A stretch of DNA of 46,231 nucleotides from Nocardioidaceae bacterium (lineage in GTDB: Bacteria; Actinomycetota; Actinomycetes; Propionibacteriales; Nocardioidaceae), in the NCBI GenBank assembly GCA_029266455.1, contig JAQSWV010000017.1:1-46231 (forward strand). Direction: 5' to 3'. Made by a program: the position numbers and the translations under genes. Under the pieces are notes generated by a model. It was not told the DNA's origin and did no database searches. It worked only from the letters and a program-made list of their open reading frames with translations. Shown here one piece after another: positions 1 to 9,455 of the stretch (positions are counted from its first letter, which is position 1; every line of letters starts with the position of its first letter).

Positions 1-38
1 TTCGGCGTAACGTCGACAGCCGGAGCCAGGGGGACTTC

Positions 39-1700
39 ATGCTCACGAGACGACGACTGCTCACCGCCGCTGCGGCCACTCCGCCAGCGGTCGCACTAGG
101 TGCCGCAGCGAGGCCCGACCCTGCCGGAGCGGCGGCCGCCTCCTCTGCAGCGGGAAAGAACATCCTGATTTTCATCACCGACCAGCAACGCAAGATCATG
201 CACTTCCCGACCGGGTGGGAGCAGGAGAACCTTCCCGGCATCACCCGCCTCAAGTCGCATGGCATGAGCTTCGAGAACGCCTTCTGCAACACGGCCATGT
301 GCTCGCCCTCGCGAGCGACTCTGCTCACCGGGCTCTACCCGGCGCAGCACGGGGTGAAGTACACCCTCGAGGAGGACATGTCGGCAGACGCCTACCCGCA
401 GGTCGAGCTCTCGACGGAGCTCGTGAACCTCGCCTCGGTCATGAAGGCAGCCGGCTACGAGATGGCCTACAAGGGCAAGTGGCACCTGTCCAAACCGATC
501 GGTGCCGACTGGTCACCGGAGGACCTGGCGCGCTACGGCTTCGACCGCTGGAGCCCGCCGGACGGGGGCAGCAACCAGGACATCAGCGAGGCCGGTGGCG
601 GTGACGTCAACCACGACGGTCACTACATGAACGACGACGGTGACGCCGAGGACGGACCGAAGGCGTCCTGAAGTTCATCAACGACCGGGCTGGGGCGACC
701 CAGCCGTGGTGCCTTGTCGTCGCGCTCGTCAACCCCCACGACGTGCTCCTCTACCCCGGCCCACCGTCCATGGATCCTCCGAAGTACATCCAGGCCGGGT
801 ACGACGACCCCGCCTGGCTCGAGGGGGACATCGAGCTTCCCGCGACCTTCAACGAGGATCTGTCGACCAAGCCGGGGTGCCAGGCGCAGTTCGCCAAGCT
901 GTTCGACGCCTCCGGGCCCCCTCGTCTTCTCCAACCCCGAGCTCTACGCCGGAGCGCGCCGGTCGAACCAGCTGGTGTCGCACGTCGACATGCTGCCTAC
1001 CCTGGCCTCGTTGGTGGGCGCACCACGTTCGGCGCGCAACCCGGAGTGGGCAGGAATCGACTACTCCGACCATGTGCTCGGCGTCGACGCCACGCCGACC
1101 CAGCAGCGCGTGGTCTTCACCTTCGACGACTGGCAGTCCGGTCAGGCCCAGGGGCCATACGTCCCGCCTCCGAACCACATCGTGATGGTCCGCGAGAAGC
1201 GGTGGAAGCTGGCGAAGTACTACGGCGCCGTCGGCTCGGCGGCCGCCGTGTGGGAGATGTACGACTTGAGGCAGGACCCGCTGGAACGCCGGAACCTGGC
1301 TTACCGACCCTGGCGCATGACCGCGTTCCAGCGACGCCACTTCAAGCGGCTCAGAGGCCGCATCCACCACGACCAGCTCAACCTCCTGCAGCCGCTGCTC
1401 GGGGACGCGTTCACAGTGCGCAGCATCGACCCGCAAGGGGCCGTGCTGGAGAGCGACCTGCGGCTGCCGGGCCGGGGCACGGTTCAGCAGGAGGCCTTCG
1501 CCCGCGTCGACGGCAAGCGCCGGCGGGTCGGTCGGAGCGCCCAGCTCTTTCCCGCTGCCGGCAGGGTGACTCTCCAGCTGGAGCTCAATGACCGGATGCC
1601 CAGGCGCTGGACCGAGGTGTCCGTCGTCACCCGCTGGCGACCGGACGGCGGCGCTCGGAAGCGGGTGCGCCGGACGGTACGTGCCCGCCGCCGGAGCTGA
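39..1700 (+). pseudogene. Tat-exported sulfatase, frameshifted and internally deleted
   Basis: This was a secreted type I sulfatase (alkaline phosphatase superfamily). The ATG at 39 follows a GGGGGA ribosome site. The N-terminus carries a Tat-like signal (TRRRLL, then an Ala-rich stretch). Metal-site residues DQQ (48-50) and the formylglycine motif CSPSR (88-92) are intact. The first frame stops at 671. Homologous sequence (TEGVLKFINDR..NPHDVLLYPG) continues one frame away from about 655, and the C-terminal part (PLVFSNPELY onward) returns to the first frame at about 915. At that second seam, LFDASG joins directly to PLVFSNPELY. From family knowledge this removes roughly 75 residues including the TADHGEM metal-binding segment. 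Two frameshifts plus a lost catalytic segment make it non-functional. It converges on bsaP. Confidence 0.85.
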
Positions 1701-1725
1701 CCAGCTCCCCCCGTGCGCGAGCTGG
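1701..1725. terminator. hairpin between convergent sulfatase remnant and bsaP
   Basis: CCAGCTC (1701-1707) and GAGCTGG (1719-1725) form a perfect 7-bp stem with an 11-nt C-rich loop. It begins right after the stop at 1698-1700. It could act as a bidirectional terminator, although there is no T-tract. Confidence 0.4.
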
Positions 1726-1740
1726 GTGGCCAGGGGTACG

Positions 1741-1965
1741 TCAGTCGGGCTGGGGCCCCTGCGTACGGCCGTGCTGGACGCACGATGCCCACCAGCCGCG
1801 AGGCAGCACCTGCACGACCATCCTGCGCCGGCAGTGCGCGCACCAGCGGGGCGGTTCGAGCTCGGCTCTGCGAATGCACCGCTCGTGGCCGCCGTCGGCC
1901 AGCGCATGGCCGCACTGGGGGCACCACAGCGCGTGTCCCGATCGGTCCGTCGTGGGCCTGCTCAC
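1741..1965 (-). CDS. bsaP: biotin synthase auxiliary protein BsaP
   Basis: A 74-residue cysteine-rich protein directly downstream of bioB. Its GTG start (1963-1965) overlaps the bioB stop in a GTGA junction, which implies translational coupling. Cysteines lie at 15, 18, 30, 42, 45 and 62, in the contexts [24 protein letters not shown] and [13 protein letters not shown]. This matches the small Fe-S protein that actinobacterial BioB enzymes use, thought to supply or protect the auxiliary cluster that donates sulfur to dethiobiotin. The assignment rests on position, size and the Cys pattern. An unrelated zinc ribbon is the alternative but less likely. Confidence 0.85.
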   Translation of the reverse strand: MSRPTTDRSGHALWCPQCGHALADGGHERCIRRAELEPPRWCAHCRRRMVVQVLPRGWWASCVQHGRTQGPQPD

Positions 1966-2993
1966 AGAGTCTTGCCGAGCTCCTTGACGGGCATCCGCAG
2001 CTCGGACAGCAGCGCCAGGTCCTCGGCCGGCTCACGGCCCAAGGTGGTCAGGTAGTTGCCGACGATGACCGCATTGATCCCACCGGTCAGGCCGTCGCGC
2101 GTGCCGAGGTCGCCGAGGGTGATCTCTCGGCCGCCGGCGTAACGGAGGATGGTCCGCGGCATCGCCAACCGGAAGGCCGCAATAGTGCGCAGCGCGTCCG
2201 CGCCGTCCATCACCGGGAGGTCACCGAACGGGGTGCCCGGCCGTGGGTTGAGGAAGTTCAGCGGCACCTCGTCGGGCTCCAGCGCTGCCAGCTGGACGGC
2301 GAGCTCGGCGCGCTGCTCGAGACTCTCACCCATGCCCACCAGGCCGCCACAGCACAGCTCCATGCCGGCCTCGCGCACCATCCGGCACGTGTCCATGCGC
2401 TCCTCCCACGAGTGGGTCGTCACCACCTTCGGGAAGTACGAGCGCGCCGCTTCCAGGTTGTGGTTGTAGCGGTGCACGCCCATCGCGGCGAGGTCGTCGA
2501 CCTGTTCCTGGGTGAGCATGCCCAGCGAGCACGCGATGTTGATGTCGACGGCCTCGGTGATCGCGCGCACGCCGTCTCGGACCTGCTGCATCAGCCGGTG
2601 GTCGGGCCCGCGCACGGCCGCGACGATGCAGAACTCGGTGGCGCCGGTGGCAGCGGTCTGCTTCGCAGCCTCGACCAGCTCGGGGATGTTCAGCCACACC
2701 GCCCGCACCGGCGACTCGAACTGGCCCGACTGGCTGCAGAAGTGGCAGTCCTCCGGACAGCCGCCGGTCTTCAGCGACACGATCCCCTCGACCTCGATCT
2801 CGGGCCCGCACCAGGTCATCCGTACCGCGTGCGCAAGCTCGAGCAGCTCGGTGACCCGCTCGTCGGGCAGCCGCAGGACCGCCGCCAGCTGATCCTCCGA
2901 CAGTCCGACCCCCTGCTCGAGCACCTGGACACGGGCGGCCGCGAGCACATCGGTCTCGTACGTCGGCGAGGAGGTCGTGGACGACACAGTCAT
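1962..2993 (-). CDS. bioB: biotin synthase
   Basis: Radical SAM enzyme that inserts sulfur into dethiobiotin, the last step of biotin synthesis. The 343-residue protein has the SAM-cluster motif C79-PED-C83-HF-C86 and the BioB context [20 protein letters not shown]. It also has the downstream signatures [10 protein letters not shown] and [11 protein letters not shown]. The ATG at 2993 lies 6 nt after a TAGATT -10 box (3000-3005), so a leaderless transcript is likely even though the phosphate-transport genes lie just upstream on the same strand. BsaP follows with a stop/start overlap. BioA, BioF and BioD are encoded divergently at 4655-7865. Confidence 0.97.
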   Translation of the reverse strand: MTVSSTTSSPTYETDVLAAARVQVLEQGVGLSEDQLAAVLRLPDERVTELLELAHAVRMTWCGPEIEVEGIVSLKTGGCPEDCHFCSQSGQFESPVRAVWLNIPELVEAAKQTAATGATEFCIVAAVRGPDHRLMQQVRDGVRAITEAVDINIACSLGMLTQEQVDDLAAMGVHRYNHNLEAARSYFPKVVTTHSWEERMDTCRMVREAGMELCCGGLVGMGESLEQRAELAVQLAALEPDEVPLNFLNPRPGTPFGDLPVMDGADALRTIAAFRLAMPRTILRYAGGREITLGDLGTRDGLTGGINAVIVGNYLTTLGREPAEDLALLSELRMPVKELGKTL

Positions 2994-2999
2994 GGCGGC

Positions 3000-3005
3000 A
3001 ATCTA
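3000..3005 (-). promoter_or_regulatory. -10 box TAGATT of bioB
   Basis: TAGATT reads on the minus strand with exactly 6 nt between it and the bioB ATG, so transcription would start at or next to the start codon. Confidence 0.6.
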
Positions 3006-3081
3006 GCCACTGCCGCGCGGAGCGCACCGGGCACCGCCCGGGCGGGCGTTCAGGCACACCGCCGGACGACTGCTGCACGAG

Positions 3082-3297
3082 TCACGCGGACACCAGCAGG
3101 TACAGACCGATCAACACGCCGGCCACCACCACGGTGAAGCTCGCCACGGCGACCACGGTCGCGCCTCGGCGGCCCTCGTCCTGGCCCACCGCCAGCGCGC
3201 GGATGCCGACGGCGTACAGCGCGATGAGGCCCACGCCCCCACCGAAGCTGGCGAGCAGCACCAGGGCGAGCGCACGCAGGTCGACGTAGTCAGTCAC
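3082..3297 (-). CDS. small two-helix membrane protein next to PiT transporter
   Basis: A 71-residue protein with two hydrophobic helices (about residues 8-34 and 47-70) joined by a charged loop (VGQDEGRRG). The GTG at 3295-3297 is chosen because it starts VTDYVDLRALALVLL. The longer in-frame start at 3366 would add a tail with no membrane character inside pit. It overlaps the pit stop by 8 bp and so is probably translated with it. A small transmembrane gene downstream of pitA is a recurring actinobacterial arrangement (from memory, Rv0544c after Rv0545c). Its function is unknown; an accessory role in phosphate transport is inference. Confidence 0.75.
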   Translation of the reverse strand: MTDYVDLRALALVLLASFGGGVGLIALYAVGIRALAVGQDEGRRGATVVAVASFTVVVAGVLIGLYLLVSA

Positions 3298-4489
3298 TTC
3301 GGCCTCCGGCTGGAGGGCGAGACGTTGCCCGTTCCCGGGTGCGTCTCTTGGGACGCTTGGCGACAACGGCGCCGTCGTGAGTCCATTCGTCGTTGACGTT
3401 GGTGTGGTCCACCCTGGTGCGCCGGGACAGGGCGTACAGTCCGCAGACCGTGATCACCGCGAGCACGGACACCGCGGCGAACCCGGTGGCGCCGCCGAAC
3501 GCGTCGGCGATCGAGAGGGCTACGGCACCGACCAGAGCAGCCGCCGGCAGGGTGACGAGCCAGGCCAGCGCCATCCGCCCGGCGACCGCCCATCGCACCT
3601 CGGACTTCCTCCGCCCGAGTCCCGACCCGAGGATCGACCCGGTCGAGACATGCGTGGTCGACAACGGGAACCCGAGATAGCTGGAGGCGAGGATGACGGT
3701 GGTCGAGGAGCCCGCGGCAGCAAAGCCCTGCGGAGGCGTGATGTCCACGAGCCCCTTCCCCAGGGTCCGGATGATGCGCCAGCCGCCGAGGTAGGTGCCC
3801 AGGCCCATGGCCACCGCGCACGAGAACACGACCCAGAAGGGGGTCCCTGCGTCCTCGCTCTGCGAGCCGCTCACGATGAGCGCGAGAGTGATGATGCCCA
3901 TCGTCTTCTGCGCGTCATTGGTGCCGTGTGCCAGCGACATCAGCGAGGCGGTGCCGATCTGACCGATGCGGTACCCATCGCTGCGCAGCGACTTCGGTGC
4001 GCCCTTCGAGATGCGATAGATCGAGACCGTACCCAAGTAGCAGACCCCCGCTGCCACGACGGGAGCCACCAACGCGGGCACCATCACCTTCGCGATCACT
4101 CCCTCGAACAGCACGGCGCCCAGCCCCCCGGCCATCAGCGCCGCACCTACGACGCCGCCGATGAGGGCGTGGGACGAGCTGGAGGGAAGTCCCATCAGCC
4201 AGGTGACGAGATTCCACGTGATGCCGCCGATGAGGCCCGCGAAGACCACGGTGATGGTCACTGAGCCGCTGTCCACGATGCCGCTGGCGATGGTCGCGGC
4301 CACCGACAGGCTCAGGAACGCGCCCACGAAGTTCAACACCGCAGCCAGCGCGACGGCGACCTTGGGCTTGAGCGCACCGGTCGAGATGGGCGCAGCCATC
4401 GAGTTGGCCGTGTCATGGAAGCCGTTGGTGAAGTCGAACGCCAGCGCCGTGATCACGACGGTCGCGAGCATCACAGTTGCGGGATCCAC
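3290..4489 (-). CDS. pit: low-affinity inorganic phosphate transporter (PiT family)
   Basis: An integral membrane, cation-coupled phosphate permease of 399 residues. Both PiT signatures are present: DFTNGFHDTANSMA near residue 20 and AHGTNDAQKTMG in the middle, with about ten hydrophobic segments and a basic C-terminal tail (KRPKRRTRER). The GTG at 4489 is selected because AGAGGA lies about 6 nt upstream. The open frame extends much further upstream, but only as antisense to bioA. It is divergent from bioA and followed, with overlap, by the small membrane gene and then by bioB. No PhoU-like DUF47 partner gene is adjacent. Confidence 0.93.
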   Translation of the reverse strand: MDPATVMLATVVITALAFDFTNGFHDTANSMAAPISTGALKPKVAVALAAVLNFVGAFLSLSVAATIASGIVDSGSVTITVVFAGLIGGITWNLVTWLMGLPSSSSHALIGGVVGAALMAGGLGAVLFEGVIAKVMVPALVAPVVAAGVCYLGTVSIYRISKGAPKSLRSDGYRIGQIGTASLMSLAHGTNDAQKTMGIITLALIVSGSQSEDAGTPFWVVFSCAVAMGLGTYLGGWRIIRTLGKGLVDITPPQGFAAAGSSTTVILASSYLGFPLSTTHVSTGSILGSGLGRRKSEVRWAVAGRMALAWLVTLPAAALVGAVALSIADAFGGATGFAAVSVLAVITVCGLYALSRRTRVDHTNVNDEWTHDGAVVAKRPKRRTRERATSRPPAGGRSD

Positions 4490-4639
4490 GCGGTCCTCTC
4501 GCACGGGATGTCGGGATCCATGCGAAGGCGAGACGGGCCGCCCGCTCATGAACTGATTGAGCATGGCACGGCAAGGCTCGGCGTGAAGGCGAAGCGCCAG
4601 CATCGGTGCCCGCACGGACATACGTGGGCAGCGGCGTCC

Positions 4640-4645
4640 TAGCCT
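4640..4645 (+). promoter_or_regulatory. -10 box TAGCCT of bioA
   Basis: TAGCCT lies 9 nt before the bioA ATG, giving a leader of only two or three nucleotides. It sits in the 165-bp gap between divergent pit and bioA. Confidence 0.5.
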
Positions 4646-4654
4646 GAGCAGACC

Positions 4655-6043
4655 ATGCCTGATCGGATGCGCGACCCGACGCCTGCCCCGACGCCTGCCC
4701 CGACGCCTGCCCCGACGCCTGCCCCGACGCCCGATCTTGCTGACCTGGTGGAGTACGACCGGGCCCACCTGTGGCACCCGTACACGTCGATGACGACGCC
4801 CGGCCCGGTACGCGTGGTCACCGACGCCAGGGGGGTGCGGCTCCGTCTCGGCGACGGGCGCGAGGTGATCGACGCCATGTCCTCGTGGTGGTCGGCCATC
4901 CACGGCTACCGTCACCCGGTCATGGACGCCGCGGTGCGCGACCAGGTCGGCAGGATGGCGCACGTGATGTTCGGCGGCCTCACCCACGAGCCGGCCGTGT
5001 CCCTGGCCCGTCGCCTCGTCGCGCTGGCGCCCGCCGGGCTCGACCACGTCTTCTTCGCCGACTCGGGGTCCGTGGCCATGGAGGTGGCCCTCAAGATGGT
5101 CCTGCAGACGCAGCGCGGCCGCGGAGCAGGGCACCGCACCCGGTTCCTGTCCCTGCGCGGCGGCTACCACGGCGACACGTTCGGGGCGATGTCGGTGTGC
5201 GACCCCGTCGGGGGCATGCACACGATGTTCACCGACGTCCTCCCCCAGCAGCTGTTCGCCCCCCGGCCGCCGGCGCCGGGCGGGGATGTCGCCGGGTGGG
5301 CCGCCATCACCGAGGCGCTCGCTGACGAGCACGCCGACACGCTGGCCGGGGTGACGGTCGAGCCGGTTCTCCAGGGTGCCGGCGGCATGCACGTCTACGA
5401 CCCCGAGTGCCTCCGGGTCCTGCGCCGCATCTGCGACCGGCACGACCTGCTGTTGGTCGCCGACGAGATCGCGACCGGCTTCGGTCGCACCGGCACGATG
5501 TTCGGGTGCGCGCACGCGGATGTCGTCCCGGACGTGATGTGCGTGGGCAAGGCGCTGACCGGCGGCTATCTCACCCTCTCGGCGGTGCTCGCCAACGGGC
5601 GCGTCGCAGCCGGCATCTCGGCGTCCGAGTCCGGGGTGCTGATGCACGGGCCCACGTACATGGGCAACCCGCTGGCCTGCGCGGTCGCGTGCGCGTCCCT
5701 GGACCTGCTGGCCGACACGGACTGGTCGGCGCGGGTCGGCGCGGTGTCCCGCGGCCTGGAGGCGGGCCTGCGGCCTCTCGCCGACCGTCCCGGCGTCCGT
5801 GAGGTGCGAGTGCTGGGCGCCGTGGGAGTGGTGCAGCTCGACCAGCCGGTCGACGTCGAGGCGGCCACCGCCGCCGCCTTGGCGGCCGGTGTCTGGGTCC
5901 GCCCCTTCCGCGACCTCGTCTACACCATGCCGCCGTACGTCGCCGACGACGAGGACGTGGCGGCGATCGGGGCCGGCGTCGGCGCGGCGGTCGGCGCGGC
6001 GGTCGGCGCGGCGGTCGGCGCGGGCACAGGGCAGGACCGATGA
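4655..6043 (+). CDS. bioA: adenosylmethionine-8-amino-7-oxononanoate aminotransferase
   Basis: PLP aminotransferase that makes 7,8-diaminononanoate from 7-keto-8-aminopelargonate with SAM as amino donor. The 462-residue protein shows HLWHPYTSM (38-46), [10 protein letters not shown] (76-85), the PLP-binding Asp in [13 protein letters not shown] (D270) and the Schiff-base lysine in VGKALTGG (K299). It begins with a Pro-Thr-Ala run (residues 8-26) and ends with a Gly-Ala-Val run, each encoded by a 12-bp tandem repeat. These runs lie outside the conserved fold and look like low-complexity additions. A start after the N-terminal run is possible, but the -10 box fits the ATG at 4655. The stop overlaps bioF as ATGA. 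Confidence 0.95.
   Translation: MPDRMRDPTPAPTPAPTPAPTPAPTPDLADLVEYDRAHLWHPYTSMTTPGPVRVVTDARGVRLRLGDGREVIDAMSSWWSAIHGYRHPVMDAAVRDQVGRMAHVMFGGLTHEPAVSLARRLVALAPAGLDHVFFADSGSVAMEVALKMVLQTQRGRGAGHRTRFLSLRGGYHGDTFGAMSVCDPVGGMHTMFTDVLPQQLFAPRPPAPGGDVAGWAAITEALADEHADTLAGVTVEPVLQGAGGMHVYDPECLRVLRRICDRHDLLLVADEIATGFGRTGTMFGCAHADVVPDVMCVGKALTGGYLTLSAVLANGRVAAGISASESGVLMHGPTYMGNPLACAVACASLDLLADTDWSARVGAVSRGLEAGLRPLADRPGVREVRVLGAVGVVQLDQPVDVEAATAAALAAGVWVRPFRDLVYTMPPYVADDEDVAAIGAGVGAAVGAAVGAAVGAGTGQDR
4677..4732. repeat. 12-bp tandem repeat in bioA 5' end
   Basis: Four perfect copies of CGACGCCTGCCC (4677-4724) plus a partial fifth. The unit length is a multiple of three, so it encodes repeating Pro-Thr-Pro-Ala at the BioA N-terminus. 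Confidence 0.95.
5981..6022. repeat. 12-bp tandem repeat in bioA 3' end
   Basis: Three perfect copies of GGCGCGGCGGTC (5981-6016) plus a half unit. They encode repeating Gly-Ala-Ala-Val at the BioA C-terminus, just before bioF. Confidence 0.95.
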
Positions 6044-7182
6044 GCGGGCTCGACGACTGGTTGGCCGAGTCCGCCCGGGAGCGCCGACGGGCGGGTCTGC
6101 GCCGCGCACTGGTCCCCCGCGAACCTCCGCCGGCCGCGCCGGGGACACCGGTCGCCGGTCCGCTCGACCTGGCCGGCAACGACTACCTCGGGCTGGCTCG
6201 GGACGCGCGAGTGGTGGCCGCCGCCGTGGACGCCGCAGCCACCTGGGGAGCCGGCGCGGGTGCCTCCCGGCTGGTCACCGGGACGCTTCGGCTGCACGAG
6301 CAGCTCGAGTCCCGGCTGGCCGACGCCCTCGGATTCGAGGCGGCACTGGTGACGTCCAGCGGCTACCACGCCAATCTTGCGGCCGTGACCGCGCTGGCCG
6401 ACGCCGGCACCCTCATCGTCTCGGACGCCCACGTCCACGCGTCGCTGGTCGACGGGTGCCGACTCAGTCGCGGCGAGGTGCGGGTGGTCCCGCATGTCGA
6501 CGTCGCCGCGGTGGAGGCTGCACTGGCGGCGCGCAGCCAACCGCGTGCCCTGGTGCTGACCGAGTCGGTCTTCTCGGTGCTCGGCGACGCCGCGCCGCTG
6601 CGCGACCTCGCCACGGTGTGCGCCCGCCACGACGCAACCCTCCTCGTCGACGAGGCGCACGCTCTCGGTGTGGCGGGAAAGGCTGGACTCGGCCTGGTCG
6701 CCGACCATGGCCTGAGCGCCCCGGGCGTCGTAGTGACCCTGACGCTGTCCAAGTCGCTGGGCAGCCAGGGCGGCGCCGTGCTGGCCAGCCGCGCGGTGGT
6801 GGAGCACCTGATCAACACCGCTCGGCCGTTCATCTTCGATACCGGCCTGGCCCCTGCCGCCGCCGGCGCCGCCCTGGCGGCGCTCGAGGTGCTGCTGGCC
6901 GAACCAGGTCTGCCCGAACGGGCACGGTCCCGCGCTGCTGCGCTGGCGTCCGGGTGCCGGGTACCCGCGACCGCCGGAGCGATCGTCCCCGTGCCCATGC
7001 CCGGCCCCGAGCAGGCGGTTTTCGCGCAGGCGTCGGCGCGTGAGCGCGGGGTTCTGGTGGGCTGCTTCCGACCACCGTCGGTGCCCGACGGGGTGTCCCG
7101 GCTGCGGTTGACCGCGAGGGCGGATCTCACCGACGCCGACACCGCCCGCGCGGTCGGCGTACTGACGGGGGTGGTGCCGTGA
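6040..7182 (+). CDS. bioF: 8-amino-7-oxononanoate synthase
   Basis: PLP-dependent alpha-oxoamine synthase that condenses pimeloyl-ACP (or CoA) with alanine. The 380-residue protein has LAGNDYLGL (44-52), [10 protein letters not shown] (72-81), SDAHVHAS (128-135), VDEAHALG (203-210) and the PLP lysine in [13 protein letters not shown] (K238). The length is normal for the family. Its ATG overlaps the bioA stop and its stop overlaps the bioD GTG, so bioA-bioF-bioD form a tightly coupled operon. Confidence 0.96.
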   Translation: MSGLDDWLAESARERRRAGLRRALVPREPPPAAPGTPVAGPLDLAGNDYLGLARDARVVAAAVDAAATWGAGAGASRLVTGTLRLHEQLESRLADALGFEAALVTSSGYHANLAAVTALADAGTLIVSDAHVHASLVDGCRLSRGEVRVVPHVDVAAVEAALAARSQPRALVLTESVFSVLGDAAPLRDLATVCARHDATLLVDEAHALGVAGKAGLGLVADHGLSAPGVVVTLTLSKSLGSQGGAVLASRAVVEHLINTARPFIFDTGLAPAAAGAALAALEVLLAEPGLPERARSRAAALASGCRVPATAGAIVPVPMPGPEQAVFAQASARERGVLVGCFRPPSVPDGVSRLRLTARADLTDADTARAVGVLTGVVP

Positions 7183-7865
7183 GCCTGCGCCTGCGCCTGG
7201 TCACCGGCACGGACACCGGCGTGGGAAAGACGGTGGCAACCGCCGCTCTGGCAGCCGCCCACCACGCCACCGGCCGGCGCGTCGCGGTGGTCAAGCCGGT
7301 GCAGACCGGCCTGTCGCCCGAGGAGCCGGGAGACAGCGCAGAGGTCCACCGGCTGGCCGGGGTGGACACGACCGAGCTCGTCCGGCTGCCGGAGCCGCTC
7401 GCGCCCGAGTCGGCCGCCTTTCGCAGCGGAGCCGTGCTCCCGACGGCCGCCGAGCTGGCCCGGCGGATTGCGACGTGGAGCGACTCGACAACGCCCCCCG
7501 AGGTCGTCCTGGTCGAGGGGGCCGGCGGCGTCGCGGTGCGGCTGGACAATGCGGGCGGCACCCTGCTGGACCTCGGCATCGCACTGGAGTCGTACGGCGC
7601 GGTCGACGTCGTCCTCGTGGTGCGGGCGGGGCTGGGGACGCTCAGCGTCACCGAGCTCAGCGTCGAGGCCATCCGTCGGGCCGGTCTCGAGCCGGCCGGC
7701 ATCATCATCGGCTCGTGGCCGGCCGACCCGGACCTCGCGGAGCGCAGCAACGCCGAGGACCTGCCGCGGCTGACCGGGGTGCCGCTCATCGGCCGGATCC
7801 CGGCCGGGGCCGGGGCGCTGCCGACCGGAAGGTTCCGTGCCGACGCCATCTCCTGGCTGGCATGA
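7179..7865 (+). CDS. bioD: ATP-dependent dethiobiotin synthetase
   Basis: Closes the ureido ring of dethiobiotin using CO2 and ATP. The 228-residue P-loop protein has G10-TDTGVGKT (10-18), VVKPVQTG with K39, and VEGAGGVAVRL. The GTG start overlaps the bioF stop (GTGA). It is the last gene of bioAFD; its product feeds BioB, encoded on the other strand at 1962. Confidence 0.96.
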   Translation: MSLRLRLVTGTDTGVGKTVATAALAAAHHATGRRVAVVKPVQTGLSPEEPGDSAEVHRLAGVDTTELVRLPEPLAPESAAFRSGAVLPTAAELARRIATWSDSTTPPEVVLVEGAGGVAVRLDNAGGTLLDLGIALESYGAVDVVLVVRAGLGTLSVTELSVEAIRRAGLEPAGIIIGSWPADPDLAERSNAEDLPRLTGVPLIGRIPAGAGALPTGRFRADAISWLA

Positions 7866-7903
7866 CGGAAGGAGCCGCCGTCCGCGGCGCCACCCGCGCT
7901 CAC

Positions 7904-7909
7904 TAGCCT
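7904..7909 (+). promoter_or_regulatory. -10 box TAGCCT of def
   Basis: TAGCCT with 6 nt before the GTG at 7916, the geometry expected for a leaderless transcript. Confidence 0.6.
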
Positions 7910-7915
7910 GCGCTC

Positions 7916-8509
7916 GTGGACGAGCTACCTGCTGGCGGCACCGTGCGACCCATCACCCGGTGGGGCGCGCCGGTGATGCACCGCCGGCTGACACCGGTGA
8001 CGTCGTTCGACGACGAGCTGGCCGCGCTGGTGGCCGACATGGTGGCGACGATGTACGCGGCCGACGGCGTCGGCCTGGCCGCGAACCAGATCGGGGTGGA
8101 CCGGGCCGTCTTCGTCTTCGACTGCCCCGACGACGAGCACGTGCGGCAGCGCGGGGTCGTGTGCAATCCCCGGCTGACCCTGCCGGAGGGCAAGGACCGC
8201 AACCTCGACGACGGCGACGAGGGGTGCCTGTCGTACCCGGGCGGGTTCGTCTCGTGCACCCGTCCCGACTGGGCGCGGGTCGACGGGGTCGACCACACCG
8301 GGGCAGAGGTCTCCTACGAGGGCAAGGGTCTGCTGGCCCGGTGCCTGCAGCACGAGAGCGACCACCTGTACGGCACCGTCTTCGGCGACCGGCTGCCCAA
8401 GAAGCTCCGGCTCGAGCTGAAGCGCGAGCACGAGGCGGTCGCCGACGAGTTCCCGGCCGACTGGCCGGTCGGCGCGCCAGTCCACCGGCACGAGGACGGC
8501 AGCGTCTGA
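7916..8509 (+). CDS. def: peptide deformylase
   Basis: Metallo-hydrolase that removes the N-formyl group from nascent proteins. The 197-residue protein has all three motifs: GVGLAANQIG (51-60), EGCLSYPG with metal ligand C104, and QHESDHLYG with H146, E147 and H150. The C-terminal tail after about residue 165 is charged. The GTG start is supported by the -10 box 6 nt upstream. It is tail-to-tail with the methyltransferase gene, with only 7 bp between stops. Confidence 0.95.
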   Translation: MDELPAGGTVRPITRWGAPVMHRRLTPVTSFDDELAALVADMVATMYAADGVGLAANQIGVDRAVFVFDCPDDEHVRQRGVVCNPRLTLPEGKDRNLDDGDEGCLSYPGGFVSCTRPDWARVDGVDHTGAEVSYEGKGLLARCLQHESDHLYGTVFGDRLPKKLRLELKREHEAVADEFPADWPVGAPVHRHEDGSV

Positions 8510-8516
8510 TCTCCGC

Positions 8517-9323
8517 TCAGCCGGGGTCGTGCGACCACACCGCGTACGCCGCCACTGCCGCCGCCGCAGCGACGTTGAGCGAGTCGACACCTCCCGCCAT
8601 GGGGATGCGTGCCCGTACGTCGGCCTGCTGCTGCCAGCGGTGGGAAAGGCCTGGCCCCTCCGACCCCACGACCAAGGCGACCCGGCCGACCGGGCGTACG
8701 TCGGTGATGTCGACCGCGTCGGCGGCGGGAGTGAGCGCGACGGTGGTGAACCCCGCGGCGCGCAGTGCCGGGACGGCGTCGACCCAGGAGTCGACGCGTG
8801 TCCACGGCAGCGAGAAGACGGTGCCCATCGACACCTTGACGGCGCGCCGGTAGAGCGGGTCCGCGCAGCGCGGAGACAGCAGCGCTGCCTGCGCACCGAG
8901 CGCGACGGCCGAGCGCACGACAGCCCCGACATTCGTCGGCTCGACCACGTCCTCGAGGACGATGACCCGGTCGGCGGTGGCCAGCACCTCCCGCACCCGC
9001 GGGAGCGGTCGCCGGTGCATCGCCGCGAGCGCACCCCGGTGCACGTGGAAGCCGGCCACCTGGGCGGTCAGCCGCTCATCGGCGAGGAAGCACGGCACAT
9101 CCACCGGTTCGAGCAGGTCTGCGAGATCCTCGAGCCACGCCTGCGTCAGCAGCACCGACCGAGGTTCGTACCCGGCGGTCAACGCCCGACGCAGCACGGT
9201 CGCCCCCTCGGCGATGAACAGCCCGTGCTCGGCCTCGAGCAGTCTGCGCAGGGCAACGTCCCGCAGGTCGCGGTAGTCGGCCAGCCGCGGATCCTCGGGA
9301 TCGGTGACCGGCACGACACGCAT
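8517..9323 (-). CDS. TrmH/SpoU family RNA 2'-O-methyltransferase
   Basis: SAM-dependent SPOUT methyltransferase acting on rRNA or tRNA ribose. The 268-residue protein has the three SpoU motifs: PTNVGAVVRSA (129-139), VVGSEGPGL (218-226) and IPMAGGVDSLNVAAAAA (240-256), which form the knotted cofactor site. The N-terminal part (FIAEGATVLRRAL) resembles the substrate-binding domain of this family. The target nucleotide cannot be read from sequence. A pair of REP-like palindromes lies between this gene's start and the upstream cysG-like stop. Confidence 0.9.
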   Translation of the reverse strand: MRVVPVTDPEDPRLADYRDLRDVALRRLLEAEHGLFIAEGATVLRRALTAGYEPRSVLLTQAWLEDLADLLEPVDVPCFLADERLTAQVAGFHVHRGALAAMHRRPLPRVREVLATADRVIVLEDVVEPTNVGAVVRSAVALGAQAALLSPRCADPLYRRAVKVSMGTVFSLPWTRVDSWVDAVPALRAAGFTTVALTPAADAVDITDVRPVGRVALVVGSEGPGLSHRWQQQADVRARIPMAGGVDSLNVAAAAAVAAYAVWSHDPG

Positions 9324-9341
9324 CCCATCACCCTTCCACCG

Positions 9342-9448
9342 GACGTCATACCCGGCGCGGCGTACCGCCGGCGCGTCCGATGACGCAACCCAGCGGCGGG
9401 CGAGACGTCATCGCCGACGTGGCGTACCGCCGGCGCGTCGTATGACGT
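9342..9448. repeat. two REP-like palindromic elements (copies 1 and 2)
   Basis: Copy 1 spans 9342-9385 and copy 2 spans 9404-9448. Each starts with GACGTCAT, ends with ATGACG and shares the core GGCGTACCGCCGGCGCGTC. The ends are reverse complements of each other, so each copy can fold into a hairpin. The same element, read on the other strand, occurs at 35326-35423. Confidence 0.85.
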
Positions 9449-9455
9449 TGCGGGG

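Noticed and set aside
3290-6148. 952-residue minus-strand open frame
   Set aside because: Only 3290-4489 (PiT transporter) is real; the upstream part is antisense to bioA and is split off by a good ribosome site and start at 4489.
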